Assembly: GCA_031264885.1 (NCBI GenBank)
Contig: JAISDM010000117.1
Coordinates: 1 to 12,180 of the forward strand
Source: Peptococcaceae bacterium
Lineage (GTDB): Bacteria; Bacillota; Peptococcia; DRI-13; UBA5745
Direction: 5' to 3'
DNA: 12,180 nt
The position numbers were made by a program, and so were the translations under genes. The notes under the pieces were generated by a model. The model searched no databases and was not told the DNA's origin. It saw only the letters and a list, made by a program, of their open reading frames with translations. Position 1 is the stretch's first letter, and every line of letters starts with the position of its first letter. Shown piece by piece: positions 1 through 6,943 of this stretch.

Positions 1-106
1 TACTACAACTGCGGCTTATAGTTAGGCATAATTTTGCGAAACGCGCCTGACAGTACCTCAGCAGATATGAGCGGGGCTGATCGGGCTCGAATTTCCGGAC
101 GGTCCC

Positions 107-125
107 GGGCGGCAGAATGCCGCCC
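107..125. repeat. GC-rich hairpin, copy 1
   Basis: A perfect inverted repeat: GGGCGGCA (107-114), loop GAA, TGCCGCCC (118-125). The same 8-bp stem with a different 3-nt loop recurs at 219-237, which argues for a dispersed repeat family rather than chance. No T-run follows on either strand. Confidence 0.7.
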
Positions 126-137
126 CCGCGGCGCCGT

Positions 138-226
138 GAATGACGCGAATGTGCAGGGGCGGCAAGTGAAGCCGGTTCCTGGGCCGATCATATGGCTCGG
201 CGAATGACGCATATGTAGGGGCGGCA
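138..226. repeat. Pair of diverged direct repeats
   Basis: Two units, 138-164 and 202-226, share GAATGACGC at their left ends and AGGGGCGGCA at their right ends. They differ by a few substitutions and a 2-nt insertion between these blocks. The second copy continues into the hairpin at 219-237; in the first copy the hairpin partner arm is degraded. The arrangement resembles the short GC-rich intergenic repeats containing GTAGGGGCGGC-type sequence that I recall from clostridial genomes; that link is from memory and would need a genome search. Confidence 0.6.
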
Positions 227-237
227 TCCTGCCGCCC
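219..237. repeat. GC-rich hairpin, copy 2
   Basis: A perfect inverted repeat: GGGCGGCA (219-226), loop TCC, TGCCGCCC (230-237). It begins 18 nt past the ferredoxin stop codon, so it would form at the 3' end of the operon mRNA. The following transcribed bases (CTACATATG) are not a U-tract, so it is not a classical Rho-independent terminator. Confidence 0.7.
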
Positions 238-254
238 GCGCCGCCCGCCCGCCT

Positions 255-593
255 TTACTGCCCGACAGGGGGCTTGAAATAGCTTTGGGGCGGAGAATCC
301 GGTCCGCCGATGCGAAAAATCTCTCCCGTCTCCTTGCGCTTGAAAAAAATCCTCTGGTTAATCGGATAATGCAGCTTGATCGCCCCATTCCCGCAAGCCT
401 CGACGCAGCAGCCGCAGAACCAGCATTCATCCGGATAAATGACGATGGGCGGCTTGCCTTTCTCCGGATTCGGCATGACCGTCTGCGTGCGGCACTGCCC
501 CGCGCACCGGTTACAACCGACGCATTTGTCCGGGTCAATGGACACCGACTGGCACGGCGCTATTGGATTGGGAACCAGGTAGGCTTTATTCAT
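255..593 (-). CDS. AprB-like ferredoxin with two 4Fe-4S motifs
   Basis: A 112-aa iron-sulfur protein, probably the electron-transfer partner of the flavoprotein just upstream. Seen directly: two cluster motifs, C24-x2-C27-x2-C30-x3-C34 and C57-x2-C60-x2-C63-x3-C67, plus extra cysteines C14 and C62. The proline that usually follows the last cysteine of ferredoxin motifs is missing in both. After the clusters comes a tail of about 45 residues. The order (N-terminal clusters, then a tail ending in basic and proline-rich sequence) resembles adenylylsulfate reductase beta subunit AprB, where the tail wraps around AprA; AprB is usually longer, about 150 aa. The ATG overlaps the flavoprotein stop in ATGA, so the two are translationally coupled. 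No transmembrane segment is seen, so it is cytoplasmic. The pairing with the flavoprotein is strong; the natural substrate is unknown. Confidence 0.88.
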   Translation of the reverse strand: MNKAYLVPNPIAPCQSVSIDPDKCVGCNRCAGQCRTQTVMPNPEKGKPPIVIYPDECWFCGCCVEACGNGAIKLHYPINQRIFFKRKETGEIFRIGGPDSPPQSYFKPPVGQ

Positions 594-2557
594 AATACTT
601 GACCTCCTTTTTCAAGCGCTCTGCACTTCTCGTAATTCTCAAGATATGTGGCGGCATAAGGCGGCTTCAGCCACCACTTGTCCTCTTTATATGTGGTGAT
701 GAGTTCCCCGTCCACAAGCTTGCCGAACATACATTTATCCTGGCCGGCGCCCTCTTCAGCCGCCTTGAAATTCGCCAGGCAGAGGTACAGATAAACCTCA
801 GCGACGGTTATTCTGCTCTCGCACTCAAGCACACGCGCCAATTCATGAGGGTTGCGCGCGTAAGTCATCCGCATCTCATGTTTCTTAATGCTGTCAAGCC
901 ACATAAGGCCGTGCTGACATAGAACAGGGGTTCGGAAGTCGCCGCAGTCCTGCTGCATGACACGGGCCATTCCCATCCAGAGTTCCTTCCAGCCGACACA
1001 AGCCTCCGGGTCGTTCATCCGCCCGACAGGGGCGTAAACGCGTTCCTTTTCGGCGGCGATCTGCGCTTCGCTGATCCGGCCTTGTTCGGCTTTCATCGCA
1101 AATTCGGCCGCCCTGTTGCCGGCATACGCTCCGGACGAACCCGCGCCGGCGCCTCCCGTGCCGGCTTCGGCCCCGGAAGCGAACAAGCCTTCCACATTGC
1201 TCATTTGGTTCCAGTCGGTCGCGATGCCTCTCAGGGTATCGGCCTTCCAAAATTTATTATTATTCGGTTCGCCCTGGAACCAGTCCTTTCTGCGGTTCCC
1301 ATAGACTTCGGGGTTCATCACGGGACATTGGAGCATGTCCTTGTCCGGGTTAAAGCCCGCTTTGTTGAAATAATCGTAAATGCTTATACGGGTTTTTCCC
1401 TCGTTCCCGACCATGAGACCCCAGATAGCGCGGCGCTCATCCTCAGGCAGCGCGGAAAGATCCGCCCACAGGGGGAGTTCATATTCGCCGCTTTTGACGC
1501 GCTCGGGATCAATGTACGGAGAGGGGCGGGTATGCCCCATGTAGGGCTGGCCTTCCGCCGGAAGGGTCCGGTCTTTCATAGCGGAGATCGGATTGCCGTA
1601 TACATCGGTCCAGGGGATCTCCTTGCCCTTGTTATCCACCAGGGTGCATGGGTGCCAGGTGTTGTCCGAGTTGCCTATCCCGTACCAAGGCCACCCAAAA
1701 GGCCCCGTATATACCTTTTGCCCGAATTGTTCCTCACTGAGGAATTCCACTCCGGCCTTCCAGGCCATCGCGATTCCGTCGCCCGTATTTCTCGGGTCGC
1801 TGCGATACCCGTTCCCGAACATCTCCGAGTTGAACGTCCATGTACCGGTTCCCTGCATAGAAACGCCGGCGGTATTCATGATGACGCTTTTCGCGCTGAA
1901 TACGTAAAACTCCCCCGTCTCTTCATTCAAGCCGGTCGCGCCCACGACCCGGGCGCCCTGTTTTCCGTCCTCCGTCAGAAGCTGGGTGATCATAACCCGC
2001 TCAAAGAGCGTCACATTCTTCTCTTTGGCAAGCCCGTCCCTCATATGCTTCTTTATATGGGCGCCGCCCCGGAGCCTGATGGTATCTTTGGTTTTGTAAT
2101 CATAGGCGTACATGATTTTCGTCTCACTGTCGCGGAACGGGGCGCCGGCAAATTCGCCGTCCTCATCCCGGAATTTGAGCCCGAGCCTTTCCAGCTCCAA
2201 AAGGTTATCCCAAGACCCCTTCATCTGGATATACGACCTGTGATCGCCGCTTCTGCCGTCAAATGATCCTTGAGGCGGCAATACCATATATTCCTCAGGC
2301 GTTACGGCGCAGTCCGGATTGGAATGGCAGCCGAGATAGTGATCCAGACCGGCGCCTCCGCTGCCGCTGATACCGATGGGCGCCTTATCAACGACCGCTA
2401 CCTTTACGCCTCTCCTGGCGGCCATCAAGCCTGCCATGGACCCGGCGACGCCGGCGCCGATGACGAGCACATCCGTTTCAATCCTGTTCTCTGTATCGTA
2501 TTTAACCGGGAACGGCCATTCGGGGGGAATGCTGCCGTAATTTATCTGGTCTGCCAA
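590..2557 (-). CDS. AprA/SdhA-type FAD flavoprotein
   Basis: A 655-aa FAD-dependent oxidoreductase of the succinate dehydrogenase/fumarate reductase flavoprotein superfamily. Seen: an N-terminal dinucleotide fold with G34-A-G-V-A-G39 and an acidic end of the second strand near D57; the conserved GDGIAMAWKAG block (259-269); a Gly/Ala-rich FAD loop (457-484); and a helical C-terminal domain. The SdhA/FrdA histidine for covalent FAD is absent; the matching segment, SGSGGAGLDHYLG (64-76), looks more like AprA, so FAD should be non-covalent. Length also fits AprA, and the next gene is an AprB-like ferredoxin. There is no signal peptide, so the protein is cytoplasmic. The start is TTG: an in-frame TGA sits six codons upstream (2575-2573) and the next Met (41) is beyond the FAD motif. 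No ATP sulfurylase or other sulfate-reduction gene is in view, so a role in APS reduction is not supported; reduction or oxidation of a carboxylic-acid intermediate is an inference. Confidence 0.88.
   Translation of the reverse strand: MADQINYGSIPPEWPFPVKYDTENRIETDVLVIGAGVAGSMAGLMAARRGVKVAVVDKAPIGISGSGGAGLDHYLGCHSNPDCAVTPEEYMVLPPQGSFDGRSGDHRSYIQMKGSWDNLLELERLGLKFRDEDGEFAGAPFRDSETKIMYAYDYKTKDTIRLRGGAHIKKHMRDGLAKEKNVTLFERVMITQLLTEDGKQGARVVGATGLNEETGEFYVFSAKSVIMNTAGVSMQGTGTWTFNSEMFGNGYRSDPRNTGDGIAMAWKAGVEFLSEEQFGQKVYTGPFGWPWYGIGNSDNTWHPCTLVDNKGKEIPWTDVYGNPISAMKDRTLPAEGQPYMGHTRPSPYIDPERVKSGEYELPLWADLSALPEDERRAIWGLMVGNEGKTRISIYDYFNKAGFNPDKDMLQCPVMNPEVYGNRRKDWFQGEPNNNKFWKADTLRGIATDWNQMSNVEGLFASGAEAGTGGAGAGSSGAYAGNRAAEFAMKAEQGRISEAQIAAEKERVYAPVGRMNDPEACVGWKELWMGMARVMQQDCGDFRTPVLCQHGLMWLDSIKKHEMRMTYARNPHELARVLECESRITVAEVYLYLCLANFKAAEEGAGQDKCMFGKLVDGELITTYKEDKWWLKPPYAATYLENYEKCRALEKGGQVL
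602..610 (-). promoter_or_regulatory. Strong ribosome binding site of the ferredoxin
   Basis: AAAGGAGGT lies inside the end of the flavoprotein gene, 8 nt before the ferredoxin ATG (593-591). This near-perfect Shine-Dalgarno fixes the start and suggests the ferredoxin is made at a level at least equal to its partner. Confidence 0.85.
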
Positions 2558-2565
2558 GGTATCCG

Positions 2566-2570
2566 CCTTC
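2566..2570 (-). promoter_or_regulatory. Weak ribosome site before the flavoprotein TTG start
   Basis: GAAGG lies 8 nt before the TTG at 2557-2555. The site is weaker than those of the other genes, and with a TTG start it predicts modest translation. A nearby ATG (in AAAAATGAAAG) is in a different frame from the flavoprotein. Confidence 0.5.
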
Positions 2571-2580
2571 TTTCATTTTT

Positions 2581-2613
2581 TATATACAACTTTTATATAC
2601 AACTATATACAAC
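2581..2613. repeat. Three copies of a 10-bp AT-rich direct repeat
   Basis: TATATACAAC occurs at 2581-2590, 2594-2603 and 2604-2613; the last two abut and the first is offset by TTT. On the coding strand this reads GTTGTATATA three times, ending 23 nt before the flavoprotein start. It occupies most of the AT-rich part of the 86-nt gap between the second URO-D gene and the flavoprotein. Candidate roles are a regulator-binding array, an AU-rich leader, or a slippage-prone repeat. I could not fit a convincing -35/-10 promoter to it. Confidence 0.75.
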
Positions 2614-2643
2614 TTACGGTTCAGGCCATCCGCGGCGCCTCCG

Positions 2644-3627
2644 TCAGTGCGTCTTATACCAATCCCTGACATAATCATAATAAAACCTCTTGACCGTCTC
2701 GCGGTTTTCGTTAGCGACCGGATCATCCATCGGGCCGCTCATCATCGCCGAGAACGTGAACCCGCCGCCCGGCGCGAAGGTATCCGTGTACTCGGCAAGC
2801 GCGTCCCTTAATGCCTTTTCGTCCGCTTTCTTCCCCATCCAGGCTTGTCCGTCCCAGCAGCCGGAGAGCGCGAGCCGGCTGCCGTACTTTTTCTTGATGC
2901 CCGCGCAGTCGTTCGTGATCTGCGCCGGATTCCACGCGGAGACGCCGATTTCGAGCCAGTCGTCGATAAACTGCTCGGACTTGCCGCAGTCGTGGCGGTC
3001 TATGACACATCCCGCGTCGAGAACGATCCCGGCGTGCAGCTTGTGAAACGGCTTAAAGAACTCACGGTACATCTCCAGCGAGAAGAACGGGGCCCGGAAC
3101 GCCGCGTCGTCGTCCATGAGTACGTATATCTCCGGTTTCAAGTAATAAAGCTGTTTCTTCAAGACCATGGTGTAAAATTTCGAGATATGCTCCAGAAGCT
3201 CTTTGACCGTCTCGGGTTCTTCATACATGGCGACCAGCGCGCCCTCAAAGCCCATAAGGCTCACAAGCGTAAGGAAATAATCGCCGCCGTCGATGCTGAC
3301 GCACTTGTTCTCGCGGTCGAGACCGTCGTTGATCTTTTTATAGTACCCTTCCCAGTCGCGGCCGGTCACGTCGCGGATCTTCAGCTGGTCACGCCATTTC
3401 GTGATATCGTCGATGATGATCTGGTTCGGCGCGGGCATCGCGCCGTTGTTAAAATCCGGGCTCCCCACATATGTAACGCCGAGACTAGTCACAAACGGGC
3501 CGTCCGGCACAGCCTGCGGCGTCAGCAATTCCTCCCGGACCGGCGCCTGATGCGGTTCAATATACGATGGCACAAATTCGGGAATCTCACCGCGCAGCAT
3601 ACGAAGATAGTTTTCTTTTGGCGTCAC
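2644..3627 (-). CDS. URO-D-fold protein, zinc methyltransferase type (paralog 2)
   Basis: A 327-aa protein of the uroporphyrinogen decarboxylase fold. It opens with the family-typical TPKENYLRMLRGE (2-14) and has an MDDDAAF turn (171-177), which aligns in position with the family DD motif, and H212-D-C214-G-K. The H-x-C-G motif, with a downstream Cys such as C257, is the zinc site of the MtaA/CmuA methyltransferase branch; true HemE lacks it, and the HemE N-terminal arginine motif is absent. It may therefore transfer a methyl group to or from a corrinoid or thiol, but no corrinoid protein gene is visible, so the reaction is unproven. The start is GTG: an in-frame TAA lies two codons upstream (3633-3631) and the sequence begins at the usual domain edge. 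It follows paralog 1 with a 27-nt gap and is clearly diverged from it. Confidence 0.85.
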   Translation of the reverse strand: MTPKENYLRMLRGEIPEFVPSYIEPHQAPVREELLTPQAVPDGPFVTSLGVTYVGSPDFNNGAMPAPNQIIIDDITKWRDQLKIRDVTGRDWEGYYKKINDGLDRENKCVSIDGGDYFLTLVSLMGFEGALVAMYEEPETVKELLEHISKFYTMVLKKQLYYLKPEIYVLMDDDAAFRAPFFSLEMYREFFKPFHKLHAGIVLDAGCVIDRHDCGKSEQFIDDWLEIGVSAWNPAQITNDCAGIKKKYGSRLALSGCWDGQAWMGKKADEKALRDALAEYTDTFAPGGGFTFSAMMSGPMDDPVANENRETVKRFYYDYVRDWYKTH

Positions 3628-3635
3628 TTTTTATT

Positions 3636-3641
3636 CCCCCT
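3636..3641 (-). promoter_or_regulatory. Ribosome site supporting a GTG start
   Basis: AGGGGG lies 8 nt before the GTG at 3627-3625. Together with the in-frame TAA at 3633-3631 it fixes the start of the second URO-D gene. Confidence 0.6.
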
Positions 3642-3654
3642 CTGATGACGATCG

Positions 3655-4752
3655 TCACCCGTCGCGTTCTTTATCGTATTTCTCCCTGGAATAGCAATAA
3701 GACTCATAACATATATCCCACATCGTTTCGGAATCCGGCGGCGAGTCAAATAATAAATAAAGCCCGCCCCGGCGGCCGTACAGGTCGATGGTCCGCCGCG
3801 CTTTCTCCAGCCGTACTTCTTTGGGAATGCCGGCGTCCTCCGGCTCAACCCCCTCGATATGACAGCAAAAACCGATTTTGTCGCCATACTTCTCTTTCAG
3901 CGCAGGCATATCGTTCGCGCGGCGCTGAATCTGGAGTATGTCGGCGCCCAAGTCTATCATATATGGGACAAACCGTTCGATCTTTCCGCAGGAATGCAGC
4001 TCAAAACAGATGTCTCCGGAAGCTTTGACATGGTCGATCAGTCTTTTCGTCGGCTCATAGACCATCGCCTCGAAATAGCTCTCGGAAAAAAAAGTACTCC
4101 GTTCATTGCCCCAATCATCATTATAACCTATTACATTCACAGTTGGGTAATATTTTTTTATCCAATCGTATCTTTCGATCAGATTATCGATGAAAGCCTC
4201 AAAGAATTCTTTGACCGCTTCCTGTTCCAATGCCATAGCGACCATGGCGTCCTCGTAACCGCCCATCACAGATACCAAGACTTGGGTGCAGCCGGCTCCG
4301 ATGTTTATTGAAAGAACCTTATCGGGATTCCTGCGGTTATTCATGAACGCTTCCGCGGGAGCTTTCCAGTCGTTGTTTTTCCAATCGGGAAATTTGACCC
4401 CTTTTTCCCAGTTGGTGATATCGTCCAAAAGCTGGGTGCCTGGCTTGAGCATCGAACCGCCGGCCTCTGGGACATACACCCACTGACATCCCCAGTCGTC
4501 GGTATATTCAACCCTTTCCTCGCCAAACACCGGATAAGTGGCGTTCCTTCCTATGATCCTGAGCGAATCAAAATCGGTGATGGACATAGGCGCCCACACG
4601 GGTGTCTTACGTTTCCAGGAAAGTTTGAAATTTTCCACAGGCGTGATGGGGTAGTCGATGAGGGGTATGTCATAATCCAGCGCGGAAAACGGCCCTCTTT
4701 TGGTCTCGTATGGCACGCCTTCCGCCTTAAAGGGTATCCTTGAATATCTCAT
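3655..4752 (-). CDS. URO-D-fold protein, zinc methyltransferase type (paralog 1)
   Basis: A 365-aa URO-D-fold protein. Visible marks are NDDWG (211-215, the family DD-x-G turn) and ELHSCGKIERF (251-261), which carries the H253-x-C255-G zinc motif of MtaA/CmuA-type methyltransferases; C296 and C297 could supply a third ligand. The longer N-terminus (about 40 extra residues before the conserved core) and many aromatic residues set it apart from paralog 2. It is not HemE: the substrate-binding arginine motif near the N-terminus is missing. The start is supported by AAAGGAGA six nt before the ATG. It sits 22 nt after the CapA-family gene and 27 nt before paralog 2, clearly within one transcript. 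A demethylation role on the imported compound is plausible, but there is no corrinoid protein or reductive activator in the window, so the partner would have to be encoded elsewhere. Confidence 0.85.
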   Translation of the reverse strand: MRYSRIPFKAEGVPYETKRGPFSALDYDIPLIDYPITPVENFKLSWKRKTPVWAPMSITDFDSLRIIGRNATYPVFGEERVEYTDDWGCQWVYVPEAGGSMLKPGTQLLDDITNWEKGVKFPDWKNNDWKAPAEAFMNNRRNPDKVLSINIGAGCTQVLVSVMGGYEDAMVAMALEQEAVKEFFEAFIDNLIERYDWIKKYYPTVNVIGYNDDWGNERSTFFSESYFEAMVYEPTKRLIDHVKASGDICFELHSCGKIERFVPYMIDLGADILQIQRRANDMPALKEKYGDKIGFCCHIEGVEPEDAGIPKEVRLEKARRTIDLYGRRGGLYLLFDSPPDSETMWDICYESYCYSREKYDKERDG

Positions 4753-4774
4753 GATCCATCTCCTTTAACTAGTC

Positions 4775-5818
4775 CTAAGCTGTGACGACGACCTCGTCCC
4801 CAACGATCTCAAACTTAGTGCCGAAAGGCGCGGAGAGTTTGCGAACCATATCAAGGATGAAAACACCGGCTTCCGAGCCGGGAGACACCGCGGCGACGTC
4901 GTTGCTTTCGTCCTCTCTGCGCACCGGTACGAAACTGGTCTTTGTCACTGATCCGTTTTCCAGAGTTATATAAGCCATAATGCCTTCCTTAAGAATATCA
5001 CGCACAAACCACCAATCAAAAGCGAAATTACCCATGCTATAGAATATTGGTTTCTCTTTATATAGTTCGACTGCCTGGGGACAGTGGGGATGGTGGCCCA
5101 TAACGGCATCCGCGCCGGCGTCAATCGCCGAATGCGCAAGTTCGATCTGATAATCCTGTACATTCTCCGCGTTAGATACACCCCAGTGGCAGGACATAAC
5201 GACGTAATCAACCCGCGGACGAAGTTTCATGATGTCCTCCAGCATAAGCGCTTTTTCCTTTTCGTCCAGCCACGTCTTGACGACAGGCATGGCGCCAGGC
5301 ATCTCTTCCGAACGCCAGCTTGGAATAATACTCATCCTCGCTTTCACTGTCGCCGCCCCCGGTCTCTTAGCAAGGGCGGGTACAAATTGCGAGTAGAACA
5401 CACTGGTATAACTTAGAAAACCGATTTTAGCGCCATTTTTCTCAATAATCGCCGGCTTGCGCGCCTCTGTGATGTTTATACCGATCCCCGCATGAGGTAT
5501 GCCTAATTGATCAAGCTCCTGAACCGTGCGCGCGATGCTGTCAGTGCTGCCGCAGACATTTGACGCGGCGCCGACAGCGTCAAATCCGGCGGTTTTCCAT
5601 GCCTCGGCATTGACCGGCTTCGAGTGAAGCCAACCTCTTTTATACGGAAGATCCGGAATATCGTCATTGTCGGACGGATGATCAGACAATGTCGTCTCCA
5701 TATGCCCGAACAAGACATCCGTCCGGTCTAATAAGGGCTGTACTTTAATAAAAGCCGTCTCAGGCTTGGAACGGTTGACATTGGTTTCGCCGACAAGGCC
5801 CAAAAGGATTTTTGACAT
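4775..5818 (-). CDS. CapA/PgsA-family protein, cytosolic, altered metal site
   Basis: A 347-aa protein of the CapA family (poly-gamma-glutamate synthesis protein type, calcineurin-like metallophosphoesterase fold). Matching blocks are LVGETNVNR (8-16), HMETTL (39-44), GAASNVCGST (83-92), SCHWG (209-213), GHHPHCPQAVE (241-251) and FYSMGNFAFD (259-268). Compared with the family pattern I recall, the early GD is G10-E11, the N-x-E block begins with H39, and the NNH block reads S86-N87-V88, losing its histidine; the later H-W-G and G-H-H-P-H blocks are intact. There is no signal peptide or membrane anchor, unlike capsule-associated CapA, so it should act in the cytoplasm. AGGAGG eight nt upstream supports the ATG. 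No capsule or polyglutamate synthase genes are nearby; the neighbours suggest a role in handling the imported compound, function unknown. Confidence 0.82.
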   Translation of the reverse strand: MSKILLGLVGETNVNRSKPETAFIKVQPLLDRTDVLFGHMETTLSDHPSDNDDIPDLPYKRGWLHSKPVNAEAWKTAGFDAVGAASNVCGSTDSIARTVQELDQLGIPHAGIGINITEARKPAIIEKNGAKIGFLSYTSVFYSQFVPALAKRPGAATVKARMSIIPSWRSEEMPGAMPVVKTWLDEKEKALMLEDIMKLRPRVDYVVMSCHWGVSNAENVQDYQIELAHSAIDAGADAVMGHHPHCPQAVELYKEKPIFYSMGNFAFDWWFVRDILKEGIMAYITLENGSVTKTSFVPVRREDESNDVAAVSPGSEAGVFILDMVRKLSAPFGTKFEIVGDEVVVTA

Positions 5819-5847
5819 GGAGTTAACCTCCTCATTTAAGTGCCGTT

Positions 5848-6939
5848 TTACAGGCTGAATTTAAACGCCGACACGTATTCCGAATCAAATTCCAGCCCCA
5901 TGCCCGGCGCTTCCGGTATCTCGTAGAAGCCGCCGGCAATAGGCGGCTGATTCGTAATGATTGGTTTGCTCAAATTCTCCGGAAAAACTTCCAGGTAAAG
6001 TCCATTCGGCGCGGCGCTCAAAATATGAGCGGAGAACTGTGGATAGAAATGGGGCGCCAGTTTGACGTTCCACGCCTGAGCTATGGCCGCTGCCTTCATC
6101 ATCTCGGTCACGCCGCCTACCCGCGTGATATCGAATTGAAGTACATCCACCGCTTCCGCGATGACCATATCCCGGCAGCCATACTTCGTATACTCGTTTT
6201 CTCCTGACGCGACAGGAATCAGTCCTGTGTCGCGTATCCGGCGCAAGCCGGCGATGTCGTCGGCATGTGTAGGCTCCTCAAACAGACTGATATCCATATC
6301 GGCGGCGGCCTTAGCGAACCGGACGGCCGTCGCCGCGTCATATACCCCGTTAGCGTCAACGATGATCTCAATCCCTCTGCCGACAGCGTCGCGAACCTTC
6401 TTCACCCGGCGAACATCCGCCGCTATATTTCTCCCATTGTCATAGCCTATTTTAATTTTAAGCGTTTTTATGCCCTCACGCACATATTCCAGTGATTTCT
6501 CCACAACCTCGTCCTCAGGCATGGACAAAAATCCCACGCTGGCATAGACGGGAATCAGCCGGTCCGCGCCGCCAAGGAGCCTATAAACAGGCAGTCCCAA
6601 CAGCTTGCCGCGCAAATCCCATACCGCGATATCAATGGCGCTCATGGCAATCAGCGCCACCCCTTTCCTCCCGGACGGCCGGATAAGCTGGAACATTCGG
6701 CTCCATATTTCCTCATTCGCGAGCGGGTCACTTCCGATGACCGCCTCTCTGAATCTTCTCAGAATAAATTCGGCGATGGGACTGCCGTCAGCCATTCCCC
6801 ACCCTTCAAGCCCGCTCTCCGTTATGAGACGCACAACGGTATTACCGGTCCACTCCATTTTGAGATTCGCGTCAAACATCGGCGTCTCCAACCGCCGCCG
6901 AACCGCAAAAACCTCGACATCCTTAATTAAATCAGGCAT
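5848..6939 (-). CDS. Enolase-superfamily enzyme, mandelate racemase subgroup
   Basis: A 363-aa MR/MLE-family enzyme that should remove a proton alpha to a carboxylate and then racemise or, more likely, dehydrate an acid sugar. The active site is complete: base K163 within K161-x-K163, metal ligands D195, E221 and E247, N197, the His-Asp dyad D270 and H297 (in APHFYP), and E317. Apart from the lysines, these fall at the same residue numbers as in Pseudomonas mandelate racemase as I recall them. The open frame extends 12 codons further upstream, to 6975, but I chose the ATG at 6939: it has AAGGA at 7 nt and leaves a 4-nt gap after the binding-protein stop, whereas the longer start would overlap that gene and add a charged tail. 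The Mg-dependent cytoplasmic reaction class is confident; the substrate cannot be read from sequence. Confidence 0.9.
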   Translation of the reverse strand: MPDLIKDVEVFAVRRRLETPMFDANLKMEWTGNTVVRLITESGLEGWGMADGSPIAEFILRRFREAVIGSDPLANEEIWSRMFQLIRPSGRKGVALIAMSAIDIAVWDLRGKLLGLPVYRLLGGADRLIPVYASVGFLSMPEDEVVEKSLEYVREGIKTLKIKIGYDNGRNIAADVRRVKKVRDAVGRGIEIIVDANGVYDAATAVRFAKAAADMDISLFEEPTHADDIAGLRRIRDTGLIPVASGENEYTKYGCRDMVIAEAVDVLQFDITRVGGVTEMMKAAAIAQAWNVKLAPHFYPQFSAHILSAAPNGLYLEVFPENLSKPIITNQPPIAGGFYEIPEAPGMGLEFDSEYVSAFKFSL

Positions 6940-6943
6940 GTTA

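Larger units (their letters stand above)
1..254. other. Non-coding stretch after the ferredoxin gene
   Basis: This stretch lies downstream of the last gene of the cluster and runs off the left edge. It is GC-rich and holds two perfect 8-bp stem-loops and a repeated unit (listed separately). The only open frame in it, on the minus strand down to position 3, is a short Arg/Pro/His-rich translation of the repeats with no recognisable domain, so I do not call a gene. Neither hairpin is followed by a T-run in the direction of transcription, so there is no canonical intrinsic terminator, although the hairpins could still slow polymerase or protect the mRNA 3' end. Positions 1-106 show nothing I can assign. 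Confidence 0.6.

Noticed and set aside
3..227. Minus-strand 74-codon open frame at the left end
   Set aside because: It is translated through the hairpin repeats, has no domain, and its composition follows the repeat sequence.
219..237. Rho-independent terminator after the ferredoxin
   Set aside because: A stable stem is present but no U-tract follows it in the direction of transcription.
1082..2266. Long plus-strand open frame (394 codons) opposite the flavoprotein
   Set aside because: It is antisense to a gene with clear FAD-binding motifs and shows no domain; its openness reflects the codon bias of the real gene.
590..2557. Succinate dehydrogenase or fumarate reductase flavoprotein subunit proper
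   Set aside because: The histidine for covalent FAD is missing, no membrane anchor or FrdB-type subunit is adjacent, and the partner is a short AprB-like ferredoxin.
2845..3645. Plus-strand open frame (266 codons) opposite the second URO-D gene
   Set aside because: Low-complexity Val/Arg/Asp-rich translation mirroring the real gene, with no recognisable family.
2644..4752. Calling either URO-D-fold protein HemE (haem synthesis)
   Set aside because: The HemE N-terminal arginine motif is missing and both have the H-x-C-G zinc motif typical of the methyltransferase branch.
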